A stretch of DNA of 64,000 bases from Acarospora socialis (GCA_025617375.2 JAMYGW020000001.1:2542001-2606000), one strand, 5' to 3'. Numbered from the stretch's first letter, positions 23,365-36,377 are shown. Translations and numbers: made by a program. Notes: generated from the sequence alone by a model not told the origin.

Positions 23365-24013
23365 CCTCGAATGTCAGCTGCATCAATCGCTCACTTGTAC
23401 CGTACAGCAATGGATTTGAAAACGGGATCTATCAATCTTGTATGTATTTCAGAACCATATTTAAATTATCCACGTCGTCAGAGGTACTTGGTTGGCGCTC
23501 CTACCTTACAACGGTTCGCTTAGCGTCCCGCAGCCCTACGTGGATGGCCTCGAGCTTCCCAGGCTGTCACACTAAGCCTTATGCAGATGCCCACAAGCTT
23601 CCTATCACCTAAGTCATCTTACGGAATATACTTACCTGTAAAGGCAATGGACAATATCTTGTCGTTCCAATTTCTATGCACGATGTAACTGTGTAGACGC
23701 TATAGGCATTGTATTGACCTAGCTCAACCAAGACAATACAATCCGCGGCCGTTTCTATACCCGATGGAAGGCGCGCATGTTTCTCTTCCACTGCTCATGT
23801 GTACAGGCTCAATGATGTGCTTGCTACCGTACTGTCTGTCCGTTCGAGAAGGCGGTCCTTCGCCTTCTGTAGTTCATAGGACCGTCAAGGCCCAGGTCGT
23901 CATCTACTCTGGCGCAGAAGCAAAGCCGGCGCATCCAATCGACGGTGAGAAGGAGAGCCAAAGAAAATTCGTGTTGGGGGAATCAGAGTAAAGAGATATC
24001 TTCGTCGAATGTT
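23365..24013. other. intergenic between hog1 3' end and avl9 start
   Basis: This is 649 bp holding the avl9 promoter and the hog1 3' UTR. Frames at 23311, 23609 and 23764 overlap it but show no protein features. Confidence 0.5.
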
Positions 24014-25568
<1,555 letters not shown>

Positions 25569-26707
25569 CTTTGCGGAAGAGAGCGGGAAGAAAGACGAGT
25601 TATGTGGTAGGTTTTGTCGGATGATGTAAAAGGTTGCTTGTGTTGATGGAGAGGAATGCGGCTCTTAATTATTGAGACTGTCTGGAGAAAGTCGATCCGG
25701 ACGGAGCCACGAGATCGACACGCACTAGCACTAACTAATGTAAAAGCAGGTACGATTCTTGCTTAAAATATCGACAGGAAAGAGATCTTTGAAGAAGGAC
25801 TTGATGGAAGTGTGTATTGATGATACTATGAACGAACTTGTGGTCCGATGTATAGACTCTATCTGGATGAAAGATGAAAGTGATGTCCCCTCGATGCCTG
25901 ACTAGGTACTGACGGGCTAATTGACGTGACGTGATTGCGCGACCTCGTTCTGCAGGGCCACGATCCAGCCGGTTTTTAATACCCGGTTAGTTACTCCAGT
26001 ATGTATCCCCTCGTCCTATAGAATAATAATATAAATTGAAAGATAGACTCGTTCAATCCTCAGAATGCAGTCAACATCAGCAACAAGTGTTCTACTAGAT
26101 AGTTATGTCCAAATATAAGTATCCCACTAAATTCAAAATTACGTGAGTTTTCGAATTGAAGCTTCTTCGTATTTATGACTGTTCTTGCGCTCGAAGGTCT
26201 GAAATATCAACAGATAATTATCCAAAAAACATTTTTCGCAGGCCATACTTCATAGCTATCATCATCTATGCGAGAGCAATTTATGGAGGATAAATCAGAT
26301 CCCATTATATTCTGCACATATTGTGCAGCTCGTATACATCTACGATAAAGCTGCAAGGCTGGCGCGGAGGACCCATGTGGTTGCCTAGGGCTCAACCTCA
26401 CTAGTCGATCGTGCGGATGCACCTCGGGAACAGGACCGCGTACTGCGACCACCCTGAAAGTAGTTGCAAGGACCATCTGCATTTATACTATATGGCAGCC
26501 CGCTCTGATCTTACGCGTCATGCTCCCAAGAACTCTTGGTTCACCTGCCTTGCTTACCGTGTGCGCAGCCACGCATTGCGAATCCTCAGGAGCCCCTTTG
26601 GCGCACTGTACAATATCTCAGAATAAAAGATGAAGCACTTCTCAGCTTCCTCTAGATGCATGCTTCATTGAGGTCAACCGCAATCTCTCACTCTAAACTC
26701 TTCAGCA
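25569..26707. other. divergent intergenic, 1.1 kb, AT-richer
   Basis: The region lies between the hog1 start and the secreted hydrolase start. Stretches near 26000-26160 are AT-rich, unlike the flanking genes. Frames at 26207 and 26411 are short and lack family features. It presumably carries the hog1 promoter. Confidence 0.45.
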
Positions 26708-28759
26708 ATGCTTCTTCTCACGCTCGCACGATGCCTTCCCCTCATTCCTCTCACCCTCGCCGTGCCTTACTGTCCTCCACTCGGAGCGGTATTTCCCTCG
26801 CCACGGAATGTCTCAAGAGATCCCCTTCTTGTTGCGGCTGTTGCAAATCTATCGGCGACCATTGACGCCCTTCGAGGCGCAGAGAACGCAACATCTGTTC
26901 CCTTCAATTCGACCATAACGTCTTTCTCGATCAATTTCTTCTCCATCCATGAGTCGACCCCGCTGTTTGACTATCATCATACGGCAGAGGTGCTGAACAC
27001 GACTCAGAACGGAACGAGAAGCGTAACAGTCGACACGGTCTACAGGCTTGGGAGCATTTCCAAGGTGGTGACGGTCTTTGCGTTGCTGTTGCACGAGGAT
27101 AAGTTTGATTGGAGGGATTCGATTACCAAGTATGTGCCAGAACTATCTAGCTGTGCGGATAACAGGACGAGAGGTGGATGCGCAGATGGGCTCAAAAGGA
27201 TTGAGGGAGTGTTGTGGGATCAGGTCACCCTGGGTGCATTGGCAGCTCAACTCTCAGGCATACCGCGAGACTGTAAGAACATATCATCCGCTTTTGCCAA
27301 CCTTGTCCATGTCGGCTGCTGCATTTGCGGTAAGGACTAACTGAATGGACTCAGACCCCTTCGGAGATATATCCGGACAACCGCTTCCCTGGTCAACGCT
27401 TGGCTTCCCAACTCTGAACGAGTCCAGTATACCTGCGTGCGGTTTAAACGAAGGCCAACCAGTATGCTCTAGAGAAGGTGACTAGAGCACAGCTACATGC
27501 GTCTCGACGGAAGCTAATACTGAAGCAAGAGTATTTGAGTGGCTTCGAAGCACGTCACCCAGTATATCCGCCTTTCGCAACACCCGTTTATTCGAACACA
27601 GCATTCTCTCTGCTCGGATTAGCACTCGAAGTGATCGCTGGCCAGGATTATGAGACGATCATACAGAAATACATCTTCGGACCGCTCGACATGAGTCATA
27701 GCAGCCTGCAGAAGCCCCGCGACTCGATCGGAGTTATACCAGTAGGGCCCAGCGGATGGGCTTATGATATAGGCTTAGATGGACCGTGAGCTCTCCTGTC
27801 CGTCCGACAGTGCACGGGTCCGCCAAGATTGACGAGTTGTCAGGGCTGGCGGAATCTACTCATCCACTGCCGATCTTTCGACCTTCGCGCGTGCCATCCT
27901 CAACAGTACTCTTCTCAAGCCATCCCAAACTCGCCACTGGCTGAAACCTCATACCCATACTTCATCACTCACGCAGTCCGTCGGCACTCCCTGGGAAATC
28001 GGTCGCTCGACCGCAGTAACCGCCGACGGGCGCGTGGTAGATTTCTACACGAAGAACGGCGGGCTCGGCCTGTACGGCTCGCTGATGGTGCTAATACCGG
28101 ACTACGACCTTGCTCTCACCGTGCTCGTGGCCGGAGATACCTCCATCCTGAACCCGCTCGCCGAGACGACGATCAAGACACTCGTCCCAGCCATCGACAC
28201 GATCGGCCGAGCCCAAGCCGTCTCGCGCTACACGGGTATCTACGAGTCCGCTACTCCCTTGAATTCATCCATCCAACTGACCGTCGACGACGGACCGGGG
28301 CTGAAAATCGCGAACTGGATCAGCAACGGCAGCGATATCCTGCAGGAATACGGCGGCTTTTTCCATCCACCCGGCACTGGAACCAACGATGTTGTCGTCG
28401 ATGCGAGACTCTATCCAACGGGCCTGACGGACTCATCGCAAATGCCAGACGGTTCTTCCGTCGTACGGCAGGCTTCTTTTCGAGCCGTCTTTCGAGTCCT
28501 CCCCGCGGCTGGTCAGAGTACGAGTACTGGTGGCCATGGCCATGGCAACGACAGCAGCAACAGCAGCAGAGAAGTTTTCTTTCTTGACGACCAATGCAAT
28601 TCTTGGGCTGGCTTGGATGGGCTCGTTTATGGATCCAACGCAATCGACGACTTTATCTTTCACTTTGACCCGCTCGGTGGTGATGTAGTGGTTAGTCTGG
28701 AATCTCGGGGTTTGAGGGCGGATTTGACGAAGTCCGAGTGGTTGATGCACCATCAATGA
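26708..28759 (+). CDS. secreted beta-lactamase-fold serine hydrolase (penicillin-binding-protein-like), 619 aa
   Basis: This is a fungal member of the serine beta-lactamase/DD-peptidase-like hydrolases, a fold also used by esterases and D-peptidases. The ATG at 26708 opens a signal peptide (MLLLTLARCLPLIPLTLA). Introns at 27273-27354, 27478-27529 and 27786-27843 give 620 codons. The catalytic S116-x-x-K119 lies in VYRLGSISKV, and the second motif is Y250-S-N252 in TPVYSNTAFSLLG. Splicing restores GIPRDYPFGDISG and GPAGGIYSSTADLS. Many Asn glycosylation sites and a His/Gly/Asn/Ser-rich loop (HGHGNDSSNSS) lie in the C-terminal beta domain. The substrate is unknown. Members occur in some secondary-metabolite clusters, but this alone does not make it a cluster enzyme. 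Confidence 0.88.
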
Positions 28760-29460
28760 CAGAGACACTAAAAGAGAGATTATTGCTGTACCAGAAAGAA
28801 TATCGGGGCTTCTCTGAAGGACGCTAGTGGATCTTGACTACCGCTCATGGTATCAACGACGCCCACGGTGTTGTTACCCAATACTTAGAAGAATAGAAGT
28901 CTGAGAATGGTCGTACAGATTGCAGCAGATGCTTTGAGACTGTTTCAAGCCACTCACGATCCCAAAAGCCAGATGCCTACCAGCTCATCCATGACCGGAG
29001 TCGATCCCCGACCATTGATTTACAAAAGTCGTATCCGTCTCCACGGTTCGCATTTCACACTTCCGATCCCCTGCATCTGTGGTGTCGGTCTCCCTGTCAA
29101 GAATCCTTCCTTCCATCGTTTAGATTGATAGGCGAACGCTGAGCCCTGTTCAACCCTACATAGCTATAAATGTTCTCCTCTCTTGGCCTCTCGATCCACT
29201 CACAGCACCCTGATTCGCGCCGCGCCCAACGTTACTTCTTCGGATCATGACTAGTGTCAGGACCTTCACCCTCGATGCCCGCCTTCCGGAGGTGCTTCGG
29301 CCGTCGCTCTCCGGCACTCTAGTTTTGCCGCTCCGTGCCCCGCTCCTTATCTTTAACGTCCTGCACCGCCCTTAGGCTGCTGAATCTTTCTGATTCCCGG
29401 AGATCAAGTTGCGCGTCATGACACCGTCTTCCGTACGATGCACCCCAGGTTCTGTGCCAC
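28760..29460. other. convergent intergenic, 700 bp
   Basis: The region lies between the 3' ends of the serine hydrolase and the Zn2Cys6 gene. One 73-codon frame at 28907 has no features. I see nothing else. Confidence 0.5.
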
Positions 29461-30860
29461 TCAAACCTTGAATTGGTCCTTTTTGACCTCCCTAAGAGCC
29501 CACTCGATGCAGCCACGCCACTCCTCTCCAACCGTCGCCTCCACCGCGTTCACCACCTGCCGCCCCCATCCCCTTAGCCAGATGAACGAGTCCAGCCAAT
29601 GCAGAAGGACAGCATAGTGCGTCAAAATGGCCAATGCCATCGGCTCCCCATCGCGAATCTTGACCGGAATCTCCGGTGGGATCTTGATCGGGAAGAGTAA
29701 CCCCGTGTTGGCGTTTTCCGGGGCATCAATCGCCAGCCTGAAAGTATACCGTAATACTGTGATCGCCATGCAGTAGGCGTCTCGAAGTGCTGGATCGGTC
29801 GTGGTCTCATCATTGCGTCTCGAGAGCCCGGACAGCGCGTCTTCGATATCCATAGGGAGGGCCTCGTAGGGGTTCGAGGGCTGTGGCAGCAATAGAAGCT
29901 TCAGTGGCCCGCACTCGAGCCAGTGAGAGCCGGTCTTGACAATGTGGGCGGTGCCACGCAGGAGGATGATGATTTCGTGGATCTCGGGGAGCGGGTTGAT
30001 GGGTAAGGAAGGGATTTGACGAAAGCCAAAGGCGCAGACGGCAACGATGGCGGAAAAGCTGAACAGAGCCGAGATGTTGCTGGGCGTGATGGAGGTGAGG
30101 TGCGGACGGAAGAGCGCGGAAGCGGTCACGTAGTAATGACGAGCAAGGCCGGAGTGAGTGTCCTGATGGGAGGGATCCGTTAGGGCGAGGTGCAAGGATG
30201 TTGCGGCCAAAATGCCCAGGAGAAGGAAGTCATATTCGAACGCGAGCTGTGGGATTAGCTCCTGCCAGATATCCAGGGTTTCTGGAGAGCCGGCTATACT
30301 TTTGTAGGTGGAGAGAGTGTAGTGATGCATGAGTCTTAACTTGTCCCGCTCGTTGCTCGTGCAAGCATGTCCCGCAGCGAGGCTGCTGTCAACACGGCAG
30401 GGAATATCTTGCCTTCCTATCGCCGCATGATGTTGTAAACTAGATCTTGGTGAATTGTCCTGGTTGCCAAGGCTAGCAGCGTCGGACGAACCATTTGCAG
30501 CGGCCAGTATGTCATCACGGTCGGCAGTGGATGGATGGTAGAGAGCCTGAGACAGATTGGAGGCTTGGACGAAAATAATTGACGAACCTCCATCATCATT
30601 GAATGAACAAGTCAAGGCTCGCTTGATGCATTTTTGGCAATTGGGCCTCTGTTCATCGCACTTGGCAAGAGTCAAATCGCCGGAACAAGTAGAACACGAC
30701 CCGCGATTAACAGCCGTGATATAGCAGTGGTGTAGGGTTGGTCACGAGCATGGAGACAACACAGCATCACAGCCTCAATAGACGAGCTCACCTTAATCTT
30801 CCTTCCTTTGCACTGAGTGCAGCCATGCCGGCTTTTCTCATGTAAGCGCCTCGATGGCAT
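29461..30860 (-). CDS. Zn2Cys6 binuclear-cluster transcription factor, 422 aa
   Basis: A 131-nt intron at 30661-30791 splits the DNA-binding domain: exon 1 ends KGRKIK and exon 2 begins CDEQRPNCQKC. Together they give the full six-cysteine cluster C-x2-C-x6-C...C-x2-C-x6-C (HGCTQCKGRKIK then CDEQRPNCQKCIKRALTC). The ATG is at 30860. The rest is a fungal-specific regulatory region with helices such as FEYDFLLLGILAATSLHLAL and a conserved-looking C-terminal HYAVLLHWLDSFIWLRGWG. Proteins of this layout resemble sterol-uptake/UPC2-like Zn2Cys6 factors in their C-terminal half, but that is tentative. It is divergent from the RTA1 gene, sharing a 711-bp upstream region, so it may control it. Confidence 0.9.
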
Positions 30861-31571
30861 GGCCGTTCGAGAGTAACATAAGAGGTTTAGGGTACGAATC
30901 TCGGACCCAAGAGGGACCCTCGTATACTACCTACCAGGTACTCAATAAGGTGGCTTGAGTACTGTACCTTACAGCATGGTCCACTCAAAACGGTCTGGTG
31001 AACGAGGGCTACATGAGTGCCAACTTCCAAGGTTTTATTAAGGTATGGTAAGGTAGACGAGTAAAGGAGTGTCATCTCATATCAATGACGCATTCATATC
31101 CCAGCCCATCTCACAGCCTTGTACAAATATATAGTGTATGTCTGGGGGTCTTTGGGCAGGGCTTAAAACCCCTCTCTAATAGACGTGGACATCTCAACTG
31201 CAGGGGGTCGCGGACATGACCTCGACATGTGTGAAAGCCACGAGGGAACGTTGAAGGATGCAGCGCTTGCGCACTCGTGCCGGCTGCACAACCCCTGTCT
31301 ACCTGGACCTCTGTCGTACACTAAGCTCTATTAGGCAATTTGTACGAGCGACATATGAGAATTTGCCCTAGTAGAGATATATGGGGTATCGTCAAACCGT
31401 GCAACACTTGCAGATAGAATCCGATGGTCTTATGTATATAAAGACCTGGGACGTGTGCCCTCTCCACTTAACATGACCTTTCTCCTGTTATCATTGACTT
31501 CACCCTCCCCGTCATTTCAGCCCGCGTGCCCATCTCCTCTTGTTCTCCGCTGCGACTAGAAGACCTGCATA
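30861..31571. promoter_or_regulatory. shared divergent promoter of the Zn2Cys6 and RTA1 genes
   Basis: This is 711 bp between two start codons. It contains TACC/GGTA-rich words near 30925-31060 and a good TATA box on the RTA1 side. A regulator and a membrane-protein gene facing away from one control region is a common fungal arrangement. Confidence 0.55.
31435..31443 (+). promoter_or_regulatory. TATA box of the RTA1 gene
   Basis: TATATAAAG lies about 130 bp upstream of the RTA1 start codon, a usual TATA distance for a regulated fungal gene. Confidence 0.55.
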
Positions 31572-32566
31572 ATGGGTGGCATCGTTACCGGCGGACCATT
31601 TCAATATTATCGTTACACCCCTTCGGTCCCTGCCGCCATTGCTTTCGTGATCCTCTTCTCCGTCACTACCGGTCTCCATACCTACCAGCTCGCCCGTACT
31701 CGCACTTGGATTCTACTTCCTCTCGTCCTCGGCGGCTACTGTACGCCAGTCTCGTCCTTGTCTGACCTGTTCTGAAAGCTGACCCCTGCAACTCAGGCGA
31801 AGCGATAGGTTACGTCGGCCGCATTCTCTCCAGCAATGAAGCACCGAACTTCACCATGGGCCCCTACCTGATGCAAAACATGCTGACACTCCTCGCACCT
31901 GCACTCTTCGCCGCTTCCATCTACATGTGCTTGGATCGCATCATCCTGACCACCGACGGTCAGGCGTTCTCTCTGATCAAGCCAAGGCGCCTCACGGCTT
32001 TGTTCGTCAGCGGCGATGTGATGGGCTTGGGCATACAGGGAGCAGGTGAGATGATGTAGACCCTTCTGACATGAACGGATCATCAGCTAAGAACGTTTTC
32101 AGGTGCTGGGGTTATGACTGCGGGATCACTTGCGAACTTTTACGCGGGTCAGAAGGTCGTCATTGCAGGTCTGGCGGTGCTGGTGGCATCGTTCGGCTTC
32201 TTCGTTCTTGTTGCCTTGACCTTCGACATTCGGATGCGGAAGGCCCCTACAATGCGTAGTTGCAACTCACAGTTGAACTGGAGAAGGGACCTGCAAGCAC
32301 TGTACATTGCCAGCTCGCTGATTCTTGCGCGATCGATCTTCCGGCTGGTTGAGTATTCGCAAGGGAATGCAGGATGGCTTATCTGGCACGAGTGGACATT
32401 TTATGTGTTCGACTCGGCGCTGATGTTTGTGGTGCTGATACTATTCAACGTGCTGCATCCGAGTCATGTCAATGCTTTGCTGCATGGTGGGAAGTACTCC
32501 AAAAAGGTGGGATTGAGGTTCATAGAGATATGTAAAGAGGAGACAGATGCTCAAGCTGAGGTCTAG
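31572..32566 (+). CDS. RTA1-like seven-helix membrane protein, 293 aa
   Basis: This is an RTA1/RSB1 family protein, a fungal seven-helix family tied to lipid translocation and to resistance to toxic lipids or azole-like compounds. The ATG is at 31572. Introns at 31741-31796 and 32046-32102 give 294 codons. Family landmarks are the first helix (AAIAFVILFSVTTGLH), EAIGYVGRIL, NMLTLLAPALFAASIYM, LFVSGDVMGLGIQGAGAG and RSIFRLVEYSQG. Seven hydrophobic segments are visible. The C-terminal tail is short and polar. It sits in the plasma membrane in characterised relatives. Its position beside a Zn2Cys6 factor suggests inducible export or protection. Confidence 0.92.
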
Positions 32567-33321
32567 CCTCAGCCGAGGATGGTGCTTCCAAGTTGCTTGA
32601 GACCATCATTGAAGAGGAAGTATTGGCAGGAAGCACGGCTGTATATTCTTAGAAATGACAAGTGTAAACGCAAATATCAAATTCGACTGTGCGATTCGGG
32701 TGCAGGCTGACGTGAAAGAACACATAGTCATACACATCAAATAGTGAGTGGGGTTGGGATGCAATGTTTCGGTGTAATAAGCCGTCTGTGGGTATCAAAA
32801 TCTTACGATGATCTCCCACATCCTTACCCACCTCATTGACACCTACAAGTCTGACAAAGGCATTCTTTAGATTCCGATTCAGATTCAATTTCTGGTGCAT
32901 GTGCATGTGCAGGCATGACCTCTGGTAGGCCTAACAATCTTGCCTTACAGCCTGGAGGTAGGTGTGAGCTTAGGTAAGAATGAGGCGGTACTACCGGTAG
33001 ATGAGTGGGGAAGATCATGATAATAAGGTAATAATTGAGATTCTTTGTGGTGGCTAGATTAGAGTGATAGAGGAATACATAAGGTATGCCGGTAAACCTT
33101 CGTACCTTGCCCGACCGCAATTTGACATAACAAAAGCATCCATGGGCGACTTGTCTCTTTTGCTTTGGTTGTACGATGAAAGGTTCCTTGCAATAACGCC
33201 AGAGCTGGATCGAACAGCAACTTCTCAATCCTCAACCCATCCCACGCCAGATCTGGAAGCATGAACGCTTATTGTTATGGTGTGGAGTGAGGGCTAGAAC
33301 CGGAGGGCTAGAAACGGAGGG
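32567..33321. other. convergent intergenic, 755 bp
   Basis: The region lies between the RTA1 gene (plus) and the small secreted peptide gene (minus). Its end carries the 14-bp tandem repeat described separately. Minus-strand frames at 32649, 32833 and 33059 look random. Confidence 0.5.
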
Positions 33322-33332
33322 CTAGAAACAGA
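33291..33332. repeat. 14-bp tandem repeat, three units, overlapping a stop codon
   Basis: Three near-identical 14-bp units (GGGCTAGAAACGGA type) lie head to tail, followed by a partial fourth. On the minus strand each unit contains TTCTAG. The first unit supplies the stop codon of the small peptide in its spliced frame; the third supplies the stop of the unspliced frame. The repeat looks like a slippage product at the 3' end of a small gene. Confidence 0.9.
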
Positions 33333-33533
33333 GGGCCACATCCGTGCTGGGCTCCTCGCGCTTCTCGTAGTGGGAGTTGCCGGTACAATCAGCTTTTCGG
33401 ACATTGGCATTATTAGCCTGGATTGTTTCGTGATTGCATTCTCGCACAACTTACGCGTAGGTTGCTCGAGAGCGACTGGGGCCGCCAGTGTCAAGCCCAC
33501 AAGTGCCAGCACGAAGATGATGTTGAACTGCAT
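33322..33533 (-). CDS. small secreted peptide, 49 aa, with a Kex2-type site
   Basis: The ATG at 33533 opens a clear signal peptide (MQFNIIFVLALVGLTLAAP). A 62-nt intron at 33393-33454 has a GTAAGT donor, a CTAAT branch-like word and an AAAAG acceptor. Splicing gives a mature part with Cys29, an EKR (residues 36-38) that fits Kex2 cleavage, and a short end EEPSTDVALCF with Cys48. The unspliced frame is longer (79 codons) but lacks the branch logic. Such proteins are candidate effectors, pheromone-like peptides or ribosomal-peptide precursors. It sits divergent from a UstYa-like oxidase gene, 846 bp away, an enzyme class that modifies Kex2-processed peptides. Only one core-like unit is present, unlike known repeated dikaritin precursors, so the link is inference. 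Confidence 0.6.
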
Positions 33534-34379
33534 CCCGATATCCTCGAGTTTATAAGCTCTGACGGGGAGGAGTACTGGCGAAAAATCGAATCTAAGAGGG
33601 TTTGAAGCGCTGCTGGAGGCTTGTAATGCAGGATTCGCAGCTGGTCTTTCAGAAAGTCTGCCTCCGGGACAGCAGGATGTTAGCTTTTATGTCCACATTT
33701 TCTTACAACACAAGTCATCGGAGTTTTTCAGCCTTATCTCGCCCCTACTCGAATGCTCTACTGGAGGTTCGATCGTACCGACCGTTGTCCGCCAAGGCAG
33801 CCGGCTCCATGCAGTGCGAGAGGGTATGGACGGAGGAATTTCCTATTACTGTAACAGTGATCGGCAGTCTCTCGTATCTCAAGGTTTCACGATCAGGCTT
33901 TCTCGGTCTCGGCGTCATTTTTGCTGCAACGTTGAAGCCAGAAACCTTGAATTGAGTCATGCGCTGAAGAGTGGAGACTTCGTGTCATGCAAGGCGTAAG
34001 CAGGCATTTCTTATCCCTGTTATAACAAAGTTTTACTCCTCGTACTGGAGAAGTAGTTGTTCTTGTACTTCGGCTTGTGTCTGAGAGGCCGCGTCCTACT
34101 TTGACGCCAAGGAACGCCTTGCCTCTGAGCCACCGGCAGCTTCAGGCATTCATATCTACAACGTACTTGAAGTCTTTCATACTGGCATGGTGACGCACTT
34201 CTGCTAGGTCTTGCCGGGCTGTTCTTAACGATCCTTCCGGAAATTTGAAGAGATTTTCCGACGGTCATAAGCTTCGTTTTCCACCACTCGGCTTTGTGCC
34301 CAAAGGTATCTATTGACTTTCAAGCCCTCTCCTGTTGTTCCCGCCTTTTTGATGCCGCTCTGATAAAGTCTTGACAGTG
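33534..34379. other. divergent region between the peptide gene and the UstYa-like gene
   Basis: This is 846 bp with both presumed promoters. Frames at 33602 (plus), 33745 (minus), 34020 and 34225 (minus) overlap it but look random. No second precursor-like frame with a signal peptide was found. Confidence 0.45.
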
Positions 34380-35405
34380 ATGGATTATGATGAGAAACAG
34401 TCTGAAGAGAGTGGCAGTCGCCTTTCAGACGATGGTCGAGATCTACTGTTAGGTCACCCTCGGGGCAACGCTCAGCAAGAAGATTGTGGAGGTCAACAAA
34501 GGTCGCGGCAATCACACCTGCTTACAGCCAATGTGGTCTTCTTCTGCTTCTCGCTTTTCTTCCTGACAATTACCATCTCAGCTGTGTTCCGCAGACCGCA
34601 GAACTACTGTGTCAAAGCCCTAAATCCTTGGTGTGAGGACTTCATTATTTGCCCAGCCAGAGCGACATGGACTGATTGAGATATCTCGCTAGCTCCGGCA
34701 ATGAACATTCTTACTGATAACTACGAGACTGTGCGGTTTACTGGCCACAGGACGAAGTATAGAGGTCCACCCAATCCGGAGGTTGATGATGCTTGGGAGC
34801 AGTTGACCAAAGGTAATCTCTACGATTCGAAACTAGTACCAATAGATTAACATTGGATCACCTAGGCAGCGTATTTTCCATCAATCAAGAAACGCTTCAC
34901 CGGATTCAGGCGTCTGAGTCAGCGGTCAAGCTGCCAGAATCGAGCGGAGGAGGTTATATGGCAGTCTTCGAGTACACTCATTATCTCCACTGCCTGGTCA
35001 GTATTCTCATCGGCATATTCACATACTTGGCGGAAGGCACCACTTCTTCTGTCCTGGTTCTGAATGCTAAGTTCTGTCTTTCGACTAAAGAATAAACTCC
35101 GACAACATATCTACCCCGAGTACTACGGAAACCACAGCTCCATACTTCACCCCAATCACGAGCGAACGGTAAAGCACCTCGATCATTGCATAGATATGCT
35201 CCGCCAGAAGATTATGTGCGATGCCGACATTAGCGTCATAACATACAACTGGTACGACGATAGCGATAACCCCATAGCTAAATTCGATACTCAGCACAAG
35301 TGTCGAGACTTCAATGCTTTGCAGGATTGGGTGCGTAAGCGTCGGGCGAAAACATCCAACGGCAGGGTTTACAAGCCGGATGATGCGCTGGTCTTGCACT
35401 CATGA
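34380..35405 (+). CDS. UstYa-like oxidase (DUF3328 family), 272 aa
   Basis: UstYa-family proteins are fungal membrane-anchored oxidases that cyclise or modify ribosomal and other peptides (ustiloxin, cyclochlorotine and related pathways). The ATG is at 34380. Introns at 34633-34692, 34813-34865 and 34997-35090 give 273 codons. One membrane segment lies near residues 47-70 (TANVVFFCFSLFFLTITISAVF). Splicing yields NPWSPAMNILTDNYETV and RGPPNPEVDDAWEQLTKGSVF. The two signature HxxHC motifs are H163-YL-HC and H197-LD-HC, both intact. The segment ending in CRDF-type residues (KFDTQHKCRDF) is also family-typical. The enzyme would act in the secretory route. Neighbours are a small secreted peptide (divergent) and a GNAT gene (convergent). 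Confidence 0.93.
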
Positions 35406-36377
35406 ATTTTTCTTGGTTTTCAGTGAACTGAAGGGCTTGATGGTTGCTTGAAGGCAAGATGCTTACCATTATCCAATATATTTTCAACAGTTACTTCCAG
35501 TCCACTTGTACAAGTATGTGTCACAGAGACCGAACGGTCGACTTGTTGGTCCAACGTTAAACCAATCAACTATGTGAGAACGACTTGTAATCATTCTCAC
35601 AGCCGGCCTCCGGGGTGGAGTCTCGAGTGAGCTGCTCTGCCACTTGCAAGTATGATCTAAACATCCATGTCTATCTACTGCTTACTTACATACAAAGTAT
35701 TAGTGGTGGTCGAGCACAGTCACTATTCACCGACTACTTCTCTGACAAAAAGCGGCTGAACGTGCACCAACTTGGGTCGTATTGCAATCTTTGGTGCGGT
35801 TGAGCTTGAGTCTGACAGCCAGCTGTGCGACACTCACTCAGTTGTACTAAGTAGCACTAAACTACCTATCAAGTGTCGGAGTAGGCGACGCGAACCATTC
35901 AGACAGCCATCCAATGATTCTCATGGCATCCTCGTGCCCTGCAAGCTACATACAAGGAACAAGGATGGGTTGGTCCTACAAGGCGCAGACTGTGGTCCTC
36001 TTGGGGCGATCTACTAGCCATGTCACATTATGATCACATAGGTAGTAGGCAACGATACCCGCGTTAGCAACAGCAATATATACCTTACTCACTAATAACA
36101 GTAGTTTGGTTACGGCTCATGATTCGCTCAGGAACTTGGCAAGGCAATCATTGAATGGGAAGTGAGGCTGATTAAGTGGGTGAGCACAATATGGAGAGTA
36201 CAGGCAAGTGGCATTCTTAGATCTAACTGTCAGCTTTCTGAGAAAGACAACGGCTAGAAGAGAACTGAGTATCTAATCTGTTCTCGCCCAAACCGCTTAA
36301 GCAAGTCAATCTCTTCCGTCAATGAGTGGACCAAAGCACCATAACCGCTAATTCGACCACAAGACGCGAGGGCTCAT
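35406..36377. other. convergent intergenic, 970 bp
   Basis: The region lies between the 3' ends of the UstYa-like gene and the GNAT gene. I looked for further peptide-modifying enzymes or decayed copies and recognised none. Frames at 35448, 35615 and 35772 are short and featureless. Confidence 0.45.

Noticed and set aside
33602-33955. Frames between the peptide gene and the UstYa-like gene as a second precursor or second UstYa
   Set aside because: No signal peptide, no KR repeats and no HxxHC motif in any frame on either strand.
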